This document shows, piece after piece, positions 45,349 to 55,172 of a stretch of 64,000 nucleotides of DNA. A program made the translations under genes and the position numbers. Each line of letters starts with the position of its first letter. The first letter of the stretch is position 1. Below the pieces are notes generated by a model. The model saw only the letters and a program-made list of their open reading frames with translations, was not told the origin of the DNA and did not search any database. This stretch comes from an uncultured Prevotella sp. (GTDB lineage Bacteria > Bacteroidota > Bacteroidia > Bacteroidales > Bacteroidaceae): positions 114,853 to 178,852 of the forward strand of contig CAMIVY010000003.1 of NCBI GenBank assembly GCA_946402275.1. The letters are read 5' to 3'.

Positions 45349-48252
45349 TTAATATCCGAAAATATCTTCCAATGTCAAGCGACGGATAGGACCAATCTTC
45401 TCAAGTGACTTCATGTCGAGTTCCTTCTCGTCACCCAAGATGAGGTAACGGTAAGGCTTGCGTGCCATGTTGCTCTGCTCGAAGTTAACGATGTCCTTAA
45501 GGGTTACCTTCTGCATGTCACGATATATTTTCTCGTTGAGGTCATAGTCCAATCCCAACTTCTTCATCATGAGGTAGTTGTAGATGACGTTCATCTTGGT
45601 GGTGCGCTGAGAAGCCAGTTGCTTAATCACGGCATCCTTGGCAATCTGAAAAGCAGCTTCTGACTGCGGGATGGTATCCAGTATCTGATGGAACTGACGC
45701 ACGCAATCCATCATCTTGTCGTTCTGCGTGATGATATGGGTGAAAAAGCTCTCCTTCTCGCCCTTCTTGGAGATGCGTCCGTAGTTGGCACCTGCATTGT
45801 AAGCCAAACCACGAGCCTCGCGAAGCTCCTGGAATACAATACCGTTCATACCTCCTCCGAAATACTCGTTGAAGAGTGTAATAGTAGCAGTCTCATCAGG
45901 ATTGAAGTCGCGTCCCTCGTTGTGGTACATACGCATATAGATATTTTTGGCATCATAAGGAGCCATCCATATCTCATTCTGTGGGGTGAGCTGCTTGGTA
46001 TAAGGTTGACCCTGAGGAACAGCAGCCAACTGCTTGGGGGTCTTATGCAGTTTGGTAACAACAGAAGACAACTCTTTCTGGCTCATGGGACCATAATATA
46101 ATACGGAGTGTTGCAAACCGCTGAGGTTAGCCAGAAGACCAAGCAGCTGCTGAGGATCTGCCTGACGTAATTCGTCAGCAGTCATATCAGCACGACGCAT
46201 ATTGTGAGGACCATAGACACCATAGTTATACAGGTAGTCGAAACAGGTACGCTGGTCTTTCTTGGCATCATCACGATCCTTCAGCGTGAGGGCAACAAAC
46301 TGGTCGTAGGAGTCCTTGTCGCCCTGGGCGTTATGCAGCACATCCTCTAACAGTTTCAGGGCAGCAGGCATATTCTCGCTGAGTCCAGAGAGGGAGATGT
46401 TCAGGTTATCGCTATTGACGGTGATGCTATAGTTGCAGGCCAGCTTATAGAACTGCTGCTTGATATCGGTAGCCGACAACTTCTTGGTACCTACGTACTC
46501 AAGATAGTTGGAGGCGATATCGTAACGGTTGTCATCCTCATGACCGAAGTCGAAACGGAACACTAGATTGAACAGCTGGTTGTCAGTGTTTTGCTTAAAC
46601 AGGAGGGGCAAGCCCTTCTTAACCTCTCCAATGGTGACGTCACGATGGAAATCGAGGAACTGAGGCTGAATTGGCTCTACCTTGGCATTCTGGATATCCG
46701 TCACAAAACGGCTTACTTGGTCACGATTGGTGGGAATTGGCGTGATGGCAGGCTTGTCAATCTTCTTCTGAAGGGTGTCAACACCTTGCTTCTTGAAGAC
46801 AGTGGCATAACCATCGGTAAAGAAACGGCGGGCGAAGTCGACAATCTGTTGCTTTGTCATGCGGGCAATACGCTCCGTCTGACCGACATGATGCTGCCAA
46901 CTCTCACCATTGATAAAGGCGTTCATCTGCTGGCGGACGCGCCACGTGTTGTTGTCAAGGGCTCGCTGTTCGCTCAGTTTGCGGTTATTGATGACAGAGG
47001 GCAACAAGTCATCAGAGAAGCGGCCCTGCTTCAGATTCTCGAGTTCTGCCAGCATCAGCGAGCGCACCTCTTCCAGTGACTGACCGGGCTTGGGCATACC
47101 GATGAGCAGGAATGACGAATAGTCTTGCTGAGTCTGTATACCAGCCTGAGCCACCTGTACCTTCATCTGTTGGTTCAGGTTGAGGTCAAAGATACCTGCA
47201 CGTCCATTGCTCAGCATGTCACCAATAACGTCAAGGGTGTCACACTGCAAGTCTGAGGCTTTCTTTGCCAGCCATCCCATCCATACCTGGTCAGCCTGCT
47301 GTCCGATAATAGTGGTGTCCGATGGAGCCGTGAGTTTGCGCTGGGCTGGGAAGACGGGCTGAGAGACGTCAGCAGCAGGCTTCCACTTTCCGAAATAGCG
47401 GTCAATGATGGCTACCACCTTGTCAGGATCAAAATCACCAGCCATGCAGATGGCCACGTTGTTGGGTACATACCACTTCTTAAAGTAGTTCTTAATATTC
47501 GTAATCGATGGGTTCTTCAGGTGGGCCTGAGTACCAATCGTGGTCTGCGTGCCATAGGGGTGCGTCGGGGTAAGTTTTTTGCCTAACGCACTCCATATCT
47601 TGTCACCATCATCTGTCAGGTACATGTTATACTCCTCATACACAGCCTCCAACTCGGTGTGGAAACCACGAATCACCATATGTTGGAAGCGGTCTGCCTG
47701 TATCTTAGCCCAGTTCTCCACCTCATTAGAGGGGATATCCTCGGTGTAGCATGTCACATCGTTAGAAGTGAAGGCATTGGTTCCACGGGCACCGATGGCA
47801 GCCATCAGTTTGTCGTACTCGTTGGGAATAAAGTACTGGGCAGCCACCTGAGAGACACTGTCAATCTCGTGGTAGGCCTGCTTGCGGGCAGCAGGATCGG
47901 TCAGCTTACGATAGGCCTCGTAGCGCTGTTCTATCTGGTCGAGCAACGGAGCCTCAGCATCGACATTGTTTACACCAAACGACTTAGTACCTTTAAACAT
48001 CAAGTGCTCCAGATAGTGAGCCAATCCCGTTGTCTCAGCAGGATCGTTTTTCGAACCTGTGCGCACGGCAATGTAGGTCTGAATACGGGGCTTCTCGGGA
48101 TTCACGGAGAGGTAAACCTTCAAGCCGTTGTCCAACGTATAAATGCGGGTCTTTGTCAGATCACCCGCAACAGTCTTGTACTGATAATCCTTGGCCTGTG
48201 ACCCCATAGCAAGGAGCATCAAACAGGCAGAGAGCAGAAATTTAATCTTCAT
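45349..48252 (-). CDS. M16-family zinc peptidase, two-domain, secreted
   Basis: 967 residues with a signal peptide (MKIKFLLSACLMLLAMGSQA). Pitrilysin/insulinase type: HXXEH motif in LAHYLEHLMFKGTKSFG, Glu ligand in ELEAVYEEYNMYL, two repeated halves (the second without the catalytic motif). Chews small peptides in the periplasm; substrate unknown. Its start overlaps the DUF4954 stop by 11 bases. Confidence 0.92.
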   Translation of the reverse strand: MKIKFLLSACLMLLAMGSQAKDYQYKTVAGDLTKTRIYTLDNGLKVYLSVNPEKPRIQTYIAVRTGSKNDPAETTGLAHYLEHLMFKGTKSFGVNNVDAEAPLLDQIEQRYEAYRKLTDPAARKQAYHEIDSVSQVAAQYFIPNEYDKLMAAIGARGTNAFTSNDVTCYTEDIPSNEVENWAKIQADRFQHMVIRGFHTELEAVYEEYNMYLTDDGDKIWSALGKKLTPTHPYGTQTTIGTQAHLKNPSITNIKNYFKKWYVPNNVAICMAGDFDPDKVVAIIDRYFGKWKPAADVSQPVFPAQRKLTAPSDTTIIGQQADQVWMGWLAKKASDLQCDTLDVIGDMLSNGRAGIFDLNLNQQMKVQVAQAGIQTQQDYSSFLLIGMPKPGQSLEEVRSLMLAELENLKQGRFSDDLLPSVINNRKLSEQRALDNNTWRVRQQMNAFINGESWQHHVGQTERIARMTKQQIVDFARRFFTDGYATVFKKQGVDTLQKKIDKPAITPIPTNRDQVSRFVTDIQNAKVEPIQPQFLDFHRDVTIGEVKKGLPLLFKQNTDNQLFNLVFRFDFGHEDDNRYDIASNYLEYVGTKKLSATDIKQQFYKLACNYSITVNSDNLNISLSGLSENMPAALKLLEDVLHNAQGDKDSYDQFVALTLKDRDDAKKDQRTCFDYLYNYGVYGPHNMRRADMTADELRQADPQQLLGLLANLSGLQHSVLYYGPMSQKELSSVVTKLHKTPKQLAAVPQGQPYTKQLTPQNEIWMAPYDAKNIYMRMYHNEGRDFNPDETATITLFNEYFGGGMNGIVFQELREARGLAYNAGANYGRISKKGEKESFFTHIITQNDKMMDCVRQFHQILDTIPQSEAAFQIAKDAVIKQLASQRTTKMNVIYNYLMMKKLGLDYDLNEKIYRDMQKVTLKDIVNFEQSNMARKPYRYLILGDEKELDMKSLEKIGPIRRLTLEDIFGY

Positions 48253-50095
48253 AATCTATTTCGTGATCTAATTTTGATATAAAGTCGTCAAATACATCTT
48301 GTTCCACATCACCCATCTCAAATTCCTTCTGGGCATCCTTGCGGATTTCAGCAATCCAGGCACGACGGGCACGGACATAGTCCTCGCGAATACGCTGTAT
48401 AGCTGTCTCCGTCAACTCGTCCAGTCCATAGTAGTCAAGGATCATCTTGTAAGTCCACGTCCACTGATATTCACGATAATGTTCGTTGATATCGTTGAAA
48501 CGGGTCAAAATCTCCTTGATGCTCTCCACGGTACCATCCTTGATGTCATTTATCAGACGCTCTTCCTCACTGGCAGGCAGTAACAAACCAGACAAATCGT
48601 TCCAAGCACCCTCGCCTATGGACGATGTGGGCTTACCCAACCAGCCACCCTTGACAGCACGCTTCAGTACAGCACCCATATAGATACGCAGGGCGATATC
48701 ATAATACTTGATACCCTTGCGCAATGAAGAAGCATTGATGATGTACTCTTGGAAATTGTATGAAGAAACATTATTGCCACCAGCCTGGCGGAGATTCTCC
48801 AGAATCTTCTTGCCCTCCACAATCTCGCCGACTGTAAAAGGAGAGAGCCAGTCGAAGTTGATAACACTCTTACGGCACGACGGGGCACGCTTGTCACGCT
48901 TCTCCCATTTCTTGATGTCACGATACAAGCCCACGGTGGTAATATTACGTCCTGGAACAATATACATCGTCTCGCCGTATGCCATCAGATAGGCAAAAGG
49001 CAGACAGCGCATATCAGGATGGTTCATCAATTTACCAAAGCAGACAGAGAAGGCTCCTATCTTGGCAGGCATCAGCACATAGGCTCCTGAGGCTGTCTTG
49101 GAACCGCGCTCCAAGACGCCAAAGTGCATAGGACCCATCTTATAGGCGTGGTTGGAGAAATTGGTGTTCGAACCAGCATTATAGAACGAGAACTCGCCAC
49201 CAATCAGCAGACTCGACTTATGGTGCGACGCAGAGAATGGTCCGCAGAATGCAGCACACGCCTCGCCGTTTGCCATAAATGAATTGGCAAAGAACACACT
49301 GGCCTCAGCAGTAAATCCGTTCGTTATCTGACAAGCCTCACCTACGAAGCAGTCCTGCATCTTCACAGAGTTCGTAATGCTACAACCATTCGAGATAATC
49401 GAATTCTCGCAGATAACACCTGTTCCAATATATACCGATGCATCCTTTGAACTCAGGATGGTACAATCAGAAAGTCTTGCTGCACCATTAATCTCGCAGT
49501 CGTCTTTTACAACAGTATTGGTAATCTCCTTCGAATTGATAATCTTCACACCATTCCCGATAGTTCCACACTCTGGCTGGGTAAAGCGAATCTCCTCGTT
49601 GACCAAACGAGTCAGCGTATCCTTCAACTGCCTATCTTTGAAATGCTTAACCATAAAGGCTGCTAACTGCGAGTTCAGGTCGTGGAACAGAATGACATTC
49701 CCATCACCCATCTCATTGAGCACACTAACCAAATGACCTTCGCCAAAGGTTGCTCCTTCTGTTGTCTCCATCGTAGAAACATTGGAGATGTAGCAATCGT
49801 CACCTATGATATAATTGTTTATGAAATTACCAATTTTCTCGATGAGACAGTTGTCACCTACCGTAACATTGCGCAATGTGGCATCGTTAATACCGGCATG
49901 CTTGGTAAAGCCTTTGGTTACTTCCACTTGTTTCTCAAACTTACCCAAGCGTATCTCACCATAGAATACCACGCGGTGAAAGCCATAAGGCGAAAAGGCC
50001 TCGTCAACCATTACATGATCCCAATCCTCTGCCCAACAGCTATTGCTTTCGAGCACATCAATCTCCTCTTTTAATAAATGTCTGTAATCTCTCAT
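48242..50095 (-). CDS. DUF4954 protein with left-handed beta-helix repeats
   Basis: 617 residues, no signal peptide. Hexapeptide-like repeats run through about 80-330 (VGDNCLIEKIGNFINNY, IGDDCYISNVS, CEINGAARLSDCTILSS, IGTGVICENSIISNGCSITN), the fold of acyltransferases. The C-terminal part is helical (LDYYGLDELTETAIQRIRED). Conserved in Bacteroidota as DUF4954; substrate unknown. Overlaps the M16 peptidase start by 11 bases. Confidence 0.85.
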   Translation of the reverse strand: MRDYRHLLKEEIDVLESNSCWAEDWDHVMVDEAFSPYGFHRVVFYGEIRLGKFEKQVEVTKGFTKHAGINDATLRNVTVGDNCLIEKIGNFINNYIIGDDCYISNVSTMETTEGATFGEGHLVSVLNEMGDGNVILFHDLNSQLAAFMVKHFKDRQLKDTLTRLVNEEIRFTQPECGTIGNGVKIINSKEITNTVVKDDCEINGAARLSDCTILSSKDASVYIGTGVICENSIISNGCSITNSVKMQDCFVGEACQITNGFTAEASVFFANSFMANGEACAAFCGPFSASHHKSSLLIGGEFSFYNAGSNTNFSNHAYKMGPMHFGVLERGSKTASGAYVLMPAKIGAFSVCFGKLMNHPDMRCLPFAYLMAYGETMYIVPGRNITTVGLYRDIKKWEKRDKRAPSCRKSVINFDWLSPFTVGEIVEGKKILENLRQAGGNNVSSYNFQEYIINASSLRKGIKYYDIALRIYMGAVLKRAVKGGWLGKPTSSIGEGAWNDLSGLLLPASEEERLINDIKDGTVESIKEILTRFNDINEHYREYQWTWTYKMILDYYGLDELTETAIQRIREDYVRARRAWIAEIRKDAQKEFEMGDVEQDVFDDFISKLDHEIDYED

Positions 50096-50130
50096 AAGTA
50101 AGTACTTTTATAATTGTTTTTATGTATGGG

Positions 50131-51468
50131 TCATTCCTCTACAGTATATAAGAAATCGTTATAAGGATACTTCTGAACGTGCAACTCACGTACTTTCGCA
50201 TAAAGCACTTCACGCAGCTCGTCAATATTCTCTTTGTTCTTTGCCGAGATAAACAACGGAGCAGTGGGCGTCCATTTCTCATTTCTCGTTTCTAATTTTT
50301 CATTGACCTTCGCCATCCACGTCTTTTTCAAATCCTCTAACGAGATATTCTCACGCGTAGGCTCTGTCAGGTCATCCTCATCCTGTGGTGTCCATGTATA
50401 TGCGTCTATCTTGTTGAACACCAACATATAAGGTTTCTCTGCACAGCCTAAGTCTGAAAGGGTTTTCTCTACCACACTAATCTGTTCCTCGAAATCAGGA
50501 TGGGAGATATCCACAACATGTACCAACAGGTCGGCTTCACGCACCTCATCCAGCGTTGACTTGAAGGAGTCAACCAAGTCAGTAGGCAATTTACGGATAA
50601 AGCCTACAGTATCTGCCAACAGGAAAGGCAGGTTGTCAATGACCATCTTGCGAACGGTGGTGTCGAGCGTAGCAAAGAGTTTGTTCTCTGCAAACACATC
50701 ACTTTTAGACAACAGGTTCATCATCGTTGACTTGCCCACATTGGTATAACCTACTAGCGCCACACGAATCAGACGACCACGGTTCTTACGCTGGGTGGTC
50801 TTCTGCTTGTCTATCTCCACAAGACGTTCTTTCAGCAGCGAGATACGCTGACGGATGATACGCTGGTCCATCTCCAACTGTGTCTCACCAGGACCACGAA
50901 GACCTACAGAGCCTTTTCCACCACCAGAGCCTGAGCCACCACCTTGACGTTCCAAGTGAGTCCACAGACGCTGCAGACGGGGAAGCATATAACGATATTG
51001 AGCCAATTCCACCTGTGTCTTAGCCTCGGCAGTCTGTGCACGCATGGCGAAAATGTCAAGAATAAGCGAGGTACGATCCAATATCTTCACCTTCAACTCG
51101 GCTTCGATGTTCCGAATCTGCTTGGCACTCAGTTCATCATCGAAGATTACCATTCCGACGGGCTGGGGCACCACCCCATCACCTTCGGGCATTGGCGAAC
51201 CGGCATCCAGCCAGTCGTAATAAGCATCTTCCTGTTGCTTGATATATTGTTTGATCTCATCGAGTTTACCCTTGCCCACATAGGTTACCTGACTGGGGCC
51301 CTGCACCTTCTGCGTAAAACGTTTCACGGTGACAGCACCAGCTGTATCAGCAAGGAACTCCAACTCGTCAAGATACTCTTTTGTCTTAGCTTCGTCTTGC
51401 TGTTGAGTAATCAGACCGACCAACACAGCCGTCTCGGCTTTGGCTTCGGAGATAACAAATTCTTTCAT
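50131..51468 (-). CDS. hflX: GTPase HflX
   Basis: Ribosome-splitting stress GTPase, 445 residues. N-terminal HflX domain (GGGKGSVGLRGPGETQLEMD), G1 GYTNVGKSTMMNLL, G3 DTVGFIRKLP, G4 NKID. Near residue 389-400 (NEKLETRNEKW) the DNA, 50272-50305, is an intergenic repeat read in frame (AAATGAGAAATG type). The -7 box ends eight bases before the ATG, so the mRNA should be nearly leaderless. Confidence 0.95.
   Translation of the reverse strand: MKEFVISEAKAETAVLVGLITQQQDEAKTKEYLDELEFLADTAGAVTVKRFTQKVQGPSQVTYVGKGKLDEIKQYIKQQEDAYYDWLDAGSPMPEGDGVVPQPVGMVIFDDELSAKQIRNIEAELKVKILDRTSLILDIFAMRAQTAEAKTQVELAQYRYMLPRLQRLWTHLERQGGGSGSGGGKGSVGLRGPGETQLEMDQRIIRQRISLLKERLVEIDKQKTTQRKNRGRLIRVALVGYTNVGKSTMMNLLSKSDVFAENKLFATLDTTVRKMVIDNLPFLLADTVGFIRKLPTDLVDSFKSTLDEVREADLLVHVVDISHPDFEEQISVVEKTLSDLGCAEKPYMLVFNKIDAYTWTPQDEDDLTEPTRENISLEDLKKTWMAKVNEKLETRNEKWTPTAPLFISAKNKENIDELREVLYAKVRELHVQKYPYNDFLYTVEE
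50272..50305. repeat. Intergenic-type repeat inside hflX
   Basis: CATTTCTCATTTCTCG then TTTCTAATTTTTCATTG lie within the coding sequence; same words as 16671-16740 and 60510-60540. Confidence 0.6.
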
Positions 51469-51475
51469 ACGGTTG

Positions 51476-51483
51476 CAAAGGTA
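51476..51483 (-). promoter_or_regulatory. -7 promoter box of hflX
   Basis: Minus-strand TACCTTTG; only 7 bases before the ATG, implying a near-leaderless mRNA. Confidence 0.75.
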
Positions 51484-51578
51484 CTACAATAAATTTAGAA
51501 AGAAGAGGACAATAAAAAAAAATTGGGGTTTAAAAAAGATTTTTTCATGTGTATAACACATATTATTATTTTTTTTAT

Positions 51579-51586
51579 TACCTTTG
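51579..51586 (+). promoter_or_regulatory. -7 promoter box of nagB
   Basis: TACCTTTG, 37 bases before the nagB ATG. Confidence 0.75.
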
Positions 51587-51623
51587 CCGCCACAAAATAG
51601 ACACATTTTTAATTTCAAAACTT

Positions 51624-52415
51624 ATGAGAGTTATTATTGAATCTGATTTTCAGAAGATGTCGCAGTGGGCTGCCGAGCATGTCATCGAACGCATCAACGC
51701 TTTCAAGCCAACCAAAGAAAAACCTTTTGTTTTAGGACTGCCTACAGGTTCTTCGCCTGAGGGTATGTATGCTTGTCTGGTGAAAGCCAACAAAGAGGGT
51801 CGTGTATCTTTCAAGAACGTGCTGACATTCAACATGGACGAGTACGTGAACCTGCCAGAGTCACACCCCGAGAGCTACCACTCTTTCATGGCGCGCAACC
51901 TGTTCGACCATATTGACTGTCCTAAGGAGAACATCCACATCCTTAATGGTAATGCCAAGGATTTGGAAGCTGAGTGTGCACACTATGAGGAGATGATTCG
52001 CGAGGCAGGTGGTATTGACCTGTTTATCGGTGGTATTGGTCCTGATGGCCATATCGCCTTCAACGAGCCTTACTCTTCTTTGACAAGCCGCACACGCGTT
52101 AAGACATTGACTACAGACACCATCATTGCGAACTCACGATTCTTCGACAACGATGTCAATAAAGTACCTAAGTTGGCGTTAACTGTTGGTGTTGGCACTG
52201 TTATGGATGCCCGCGAGGTAATGATTCTGGTTAATGGTCACCACAAGGCACGTGCCTTGAAAGCAGCCATTGAAGGTGCCGTTTCTCACGAGTGGACTAT
52301 TTCCGCCCTGCAGATGCACCAGCATGGCATCATCGTCGCTGACGAGCCTGCAACTGATGAGTTGAAGGTTTCCACCTACAAGTATTTCAAGGATATTGAA
52401 AAGGATAACCTATAA
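51624..52415 (+). CDS. nagB: Glucosamine-6-phosphate deaminase
   Basis: Converts glucosamine 6-phosphate to fructose 6-phosphate and ammonia. 263 residues starting [20 protein letters not shown]; a longer upstream frame begins before the promoter and is rejected. Conserved [47 protein letters not shown] and the usual active-site His/Glu. Ends before a bidirectional terminator shared with dnaA. Confidence 0.97.
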   Translation: MRVIIESDFQKMSQWAAEHVIERINAFKPTKEKPFVLGLPTGSSPEGMYACLVKANKEGRVSFKNVLTFNMDEYVNLPESHPESYHSFMARNLFDHIDCPKENIHILNGNAKDLEAECAHYEEMIREAGGIDLFIGGIGPDGHIAFNEPYSSLTSRTRVKTLTTDTIIANSRFFDNDVNKVPKLALTVGVGTVMDAREVMILVNGHHKARALKAAIEGAVSHEWTISALQMHQHGIIVADEPATDELKVSTYKYFKDIEKDNL

Positions 52416-52453
52416 GATGTCTGAAGTCCGACGTAAGATGTAAGATAAAAAAG

Positions 52454-52476
52454 CTTCCAGCCAAGATGGTTGGAAG
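52454..52476. terminator. Bidirectional terminator between nagB and dnaA
   Basis: CTTCCAGCCA, loop AGA, TGGTTGGAAG: 10-bp stem with A-rich and T-rich flanks, between convergent genes. Confidence 0.85.
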
Positions 52477-52481
52477 TTTTT

Positions 52482-53891
52482 TTATTTCTTCAACTTGAAA
52501 GAATTCTCTATACTGTTCATTTCCGACAGGAAAGCCTTGTCCACTTTCATACGCTGCTCTATAGATGAACAACTATGAATAACGGTAGAATGATCACGAC
52601 CACCTATCAGTTGTCCAATGCGTGCAGCTGGCATCTTGGTATATTTCTGGGCAAGATACATGGACACCTGACGTACCAACACATAATCACGCTTTCTGGA
52701 ACGGCTAAGGACACTTTGCTGACTGACACTGAAATGCTTGCAGACTTTGTCCAAAATATCATCAACCGTCAATGGCTTGTTATCGATTTTCACAGCCCGC
52801 TTGATGATCCGCTCCGCAAGACGCATGTCGATATTTGAATTATAAACGACGCTATATGCCAACAATGAGTTGATAACGCCTTCCAAATCGCGTACACTTC
52901 CATTTGCCGTCTCAGCAATAAACTGGATGACATCCTCAGGAATCTTCAAACCATCACGACGGCACTTCGCTGCCAAGATGTCCTTACACAGTTGCACATT
53001 GGGTTGCTCCAACTCTGCTATCAGGCCACAAGAAAAACGCGTCAGCAGTCTGTCCTTGACACCCACCAAGTCAACAGGTGGACGGTCTGAGGCTAGCACA
53101 ATCTGCTTGCCAAGACGAAACAGATGATCGAAGATATGGAAGAAAGTGTCAAGCGTCTTGGAGGCCGTTGCCCACTCCTGAATATCATCCACTATCAAGA
53201 CGTCGATAGTCTGATAGAATTGGATGAAATCATTGACCGTATTTTGGCGAACGGCATCCGTGAACTGTACTTGGAAAAGGCGGGCAGACACGTAGAGGAC
53301 ACGTTTTTGCGGATACATCTCCTTACACTTCACGCCAATAGCGTTAATCAAGTGCGTTTTACCACAACCTGAAGGCCCGAACACGAAGAAGGGGTTGAAA
53401 GTCGATTTTCCCGGATGCTCGGCAATGGACAATCCCACCGTACGGGGCAACTTGTTGCTATCACCTTCTATAAAGCTTTGGAATGTCTTGTGGACATCCA
53501 ACTGGGGATTGAGATCCTGTGGAACGGCAGCATCCAGCACTGTTGGTGCCTTGTTGCCACGCGTAGTGACGGGGGCAGGCTCTATGTTGGCAGGCTCCTC
53601 AGCCTCCACGTCTTGCGACAAACCGTTTATTTTATCGGTAACCACTCGATAAGTCAGCTTGGCCGCTTGTCCGAAGCAACGTGCAATAACCTTGCTCAGT
53701 AAACCCACATAGTACTCCTCAAGGTACTCGTACACGTACATGCTCGGTACTTGTACGAGGAGCGTTCGAGTGTCTTCGTTATAGCTCTCGAAGACAATCG
53801 GCTCGAACCATGTCCTATATTGCGGCTCCGTGACATTCTCCTTCACCAGTCGAAGGCAGTTTTCCCACATCGCCTTTGGATTGTTTACCAT
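52482..53891 (-). CDS. dnaA: Chromosomal replication initiator protein DnaA
   Basis: Initiates replication at oriC. 469 residues: N-terminal domain (MVNNPKAMWENCLRLVKENV), linker, AAA+ domain (FNPFFVFGPSGCGKTHLINAIG, VLIVDDIQEW, TRFSCGLIAELEQP), C-terminal HTH with KYTKMPAARIGQLIGGRDHSTVIHS. Confirms that this is chromosomal DNA. I see no cluster of DnaA boxes next to it, so oriC need not be here. Confidence 0.98.
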   Translation of the reverse strand: MVNNPKAMWENCLRLVKENVTEPQYRTWFEPIVFESYNEDTRTLLVQVPSMYVYEYLEEYYVGLLSKVIARCFGQAAKLTYRVVTDKINGLSQDVEAEEPANIEPAPVTTRGNKAPTVLDAAVPQDLNPQLDVHKTFQSFIEGDSNKLPRTVGLSIAEHPGKSTFNPFFVFGPSGCGKTHLINAIGVKCKEMYPQKRVLYVSARLFQVQFTDAVRQNTVNDFIQFYQTIDVLIVDDIQEWATASKTLDTFFHIFDHLFRLGKQIVLASDRPPVDLVGVKDRLLTRFSCGLIAELEQPNVQLCKDILAAKCRRDGLKIPEDVIQFIAETANGSVRDLEGVINSLLAYSVVYNSNIDMRLAERIIKRAVKIDNKPLTVDDILDKVCKHFSVSQQSVLSRSRKRDYVLVRQVSMYLAQKYTKMPAARIGQLIGGRDHSTVIHSCSSIEQRMKVDKAFLSEMNSIENSFKLKK

Positions 53892-54264
53892 GTGGTGTTA
53901 CCTTATTTTAATAAGTTATTGAAAGACAATTTGGTCTCACGTTTATTGTTTCGATTGCAAAGTTCGCATTTTTTTTTCAATCCCACAAATCATTCATATT
54001 TGTATGTTTTTATGAAAAAAATTGTAACTTTCTCATTTTTACGGCCTTTATGAGTGAAGTAGAAACAATATAAACATTTTTCTCTTGCAATTTACAACTT
54101 TCTTGATTTTCAAGCATTTAGAAAAAGCATGCACACGATTTCCATCATGTGCATCTATTTTTAACCACGTCGTTAATCCATTGGTATTTCAAGCAATTAG
54201 ATTGACTTGTGCAAGAATCGTTTCTCTTGTATCTTATTTAGACAAATTAAAAATTGACTACTTT
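53892..54264. other. AT-rich region between dnaA and the MCE gene
   Basis: 373 bases, no gene. A near-consensus minus-strand -7 box (GAACTTTG at about 53952-53959) may serve dnaA. A 7-bp inverted repeat (ATGCACA at 54129, TGTGCAT at 54148) lies in the middle. No convincing DnaA boxes. Confidence 0.5.
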
Positions 54265-55167
54265 TTACTTATCTTTTTTGCCAAAAATAGAGAAATGGAC
54301 ATAACGCTTTGGATGCTGCCTTAAATCAATCAGTAACGAGTCGGCTGACGCTGCTGTTGAGGTAAGATTCTGATAGAGTGAAGCGTCACGCATCAATAGC
54401 CCCAGCGTTCCTTCGTTACTGTTCAGTTTCTGAGTCATCTGCTCCACGTTAGCCAGTGTCTGATTGACCTTAGCCGTCATTTCTGCCACGTCAACGGCAG
54501 CCAGATTACCCGTCAACTGCTGTGTATTATCCAACACCTCATTGGTCTTGCTCATCATGCCGGGTATCTCCCTGTTCAATGAAGACGACAGGCTCTTCAG
54601 GTCAGCACTGGCAGCATTGAGGTTGCCAGTCATTCCTTCTACGTTATGTAGCGTATTGCGCAGTGCCGGATCGGCTAACAGCGTATTCAAGTTCAGCAAA
54701 ATAGAATCCAGTTTAGGCAACATCTTCTCGATGGCAGGCAACATTTTCCCCACCTTGTTCATCATGCCCGCTTCCAACTCGCCAGGAATCGTATCACCGA
54801 CACTAATCATGTGAATGGGATCATCAGAGAACACGATGTTAATCTTAATGTTTCCCAACAGGTCGCTAGCCAACTCAGCATGAGAGCCACGGGGTACCCG
54901 CATATTTTGATCCAAATCCAGTTCGGCTATAATCTTGCCCTGAGGGTTATAATCATAATTCATCGTCTTCACCACTCCTACCCTATAGCCATTGGCATAG
55001 ACCGGGGACGATGGCGACAGGCCACTGACATCATTAAAAGCGACATAATATGAGGTGGTACTTGAAAAGAGATGGAGCCCTTTCAAGAACTTTAATCCGT
55101 AGAACAACACCACGATGCCAATGATGGCAATCAGTGCTATCTTCACTTCTTTTGTAAAGAATTTCAT
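54265..55167 (-). CDS. MlaD/MCE-family lipid transport protein
   Basis: 300 residues, one N-terminal membrane helix (about 9-26, ALIAIIGIVVLFYGLKFL), MCE domain (VAFNDVSGLSPSSPVYANGY with RVGVV), then a long helical part (ADLKSLSSSLNREI) with a C-terminal basic end. Substrate-binding part of a lipid transporter in the inner membrane. The ATPase and permease are not next to it. Follows the amidase gene by five bases. Confidence 0.9.
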   Translation of the reverse strand: MKFFTKEVKIALIAIIGIVVLFYGLKFLKGLHLFSSTTSYYVAFNDVSGLSPSSPVYANGYRVGVVKTMNYDYNPQGKIIAELDLDQNMRVPRGSHAELASDLLGNIKINIVFSDDPIHMISVGDTIPGELEAGMMNKVGKMLPAIEKMLPKLDSILLNLNTLLADPALRNTLHNVEGMTGNLNAASADLKSLSSSLNREIPGMMSKTNEVLDNTQQLTGNLAAVDVAEMTAKVNQTLANVEQMTQKLNSNEGTLGLLMRDASLYQNLTSTAASADSLLIDLRQHPKRYVHFSIFGKKDK

Positions 55168-55172
55168 AAACC

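Noticed and set aside
53892..54264. oriC next to dnaA
   Set aside because: No cluster of TTWTNCACA boxes or DUE-like 13-mers found; in Bacteroidota oriC is often not beside dnaA.
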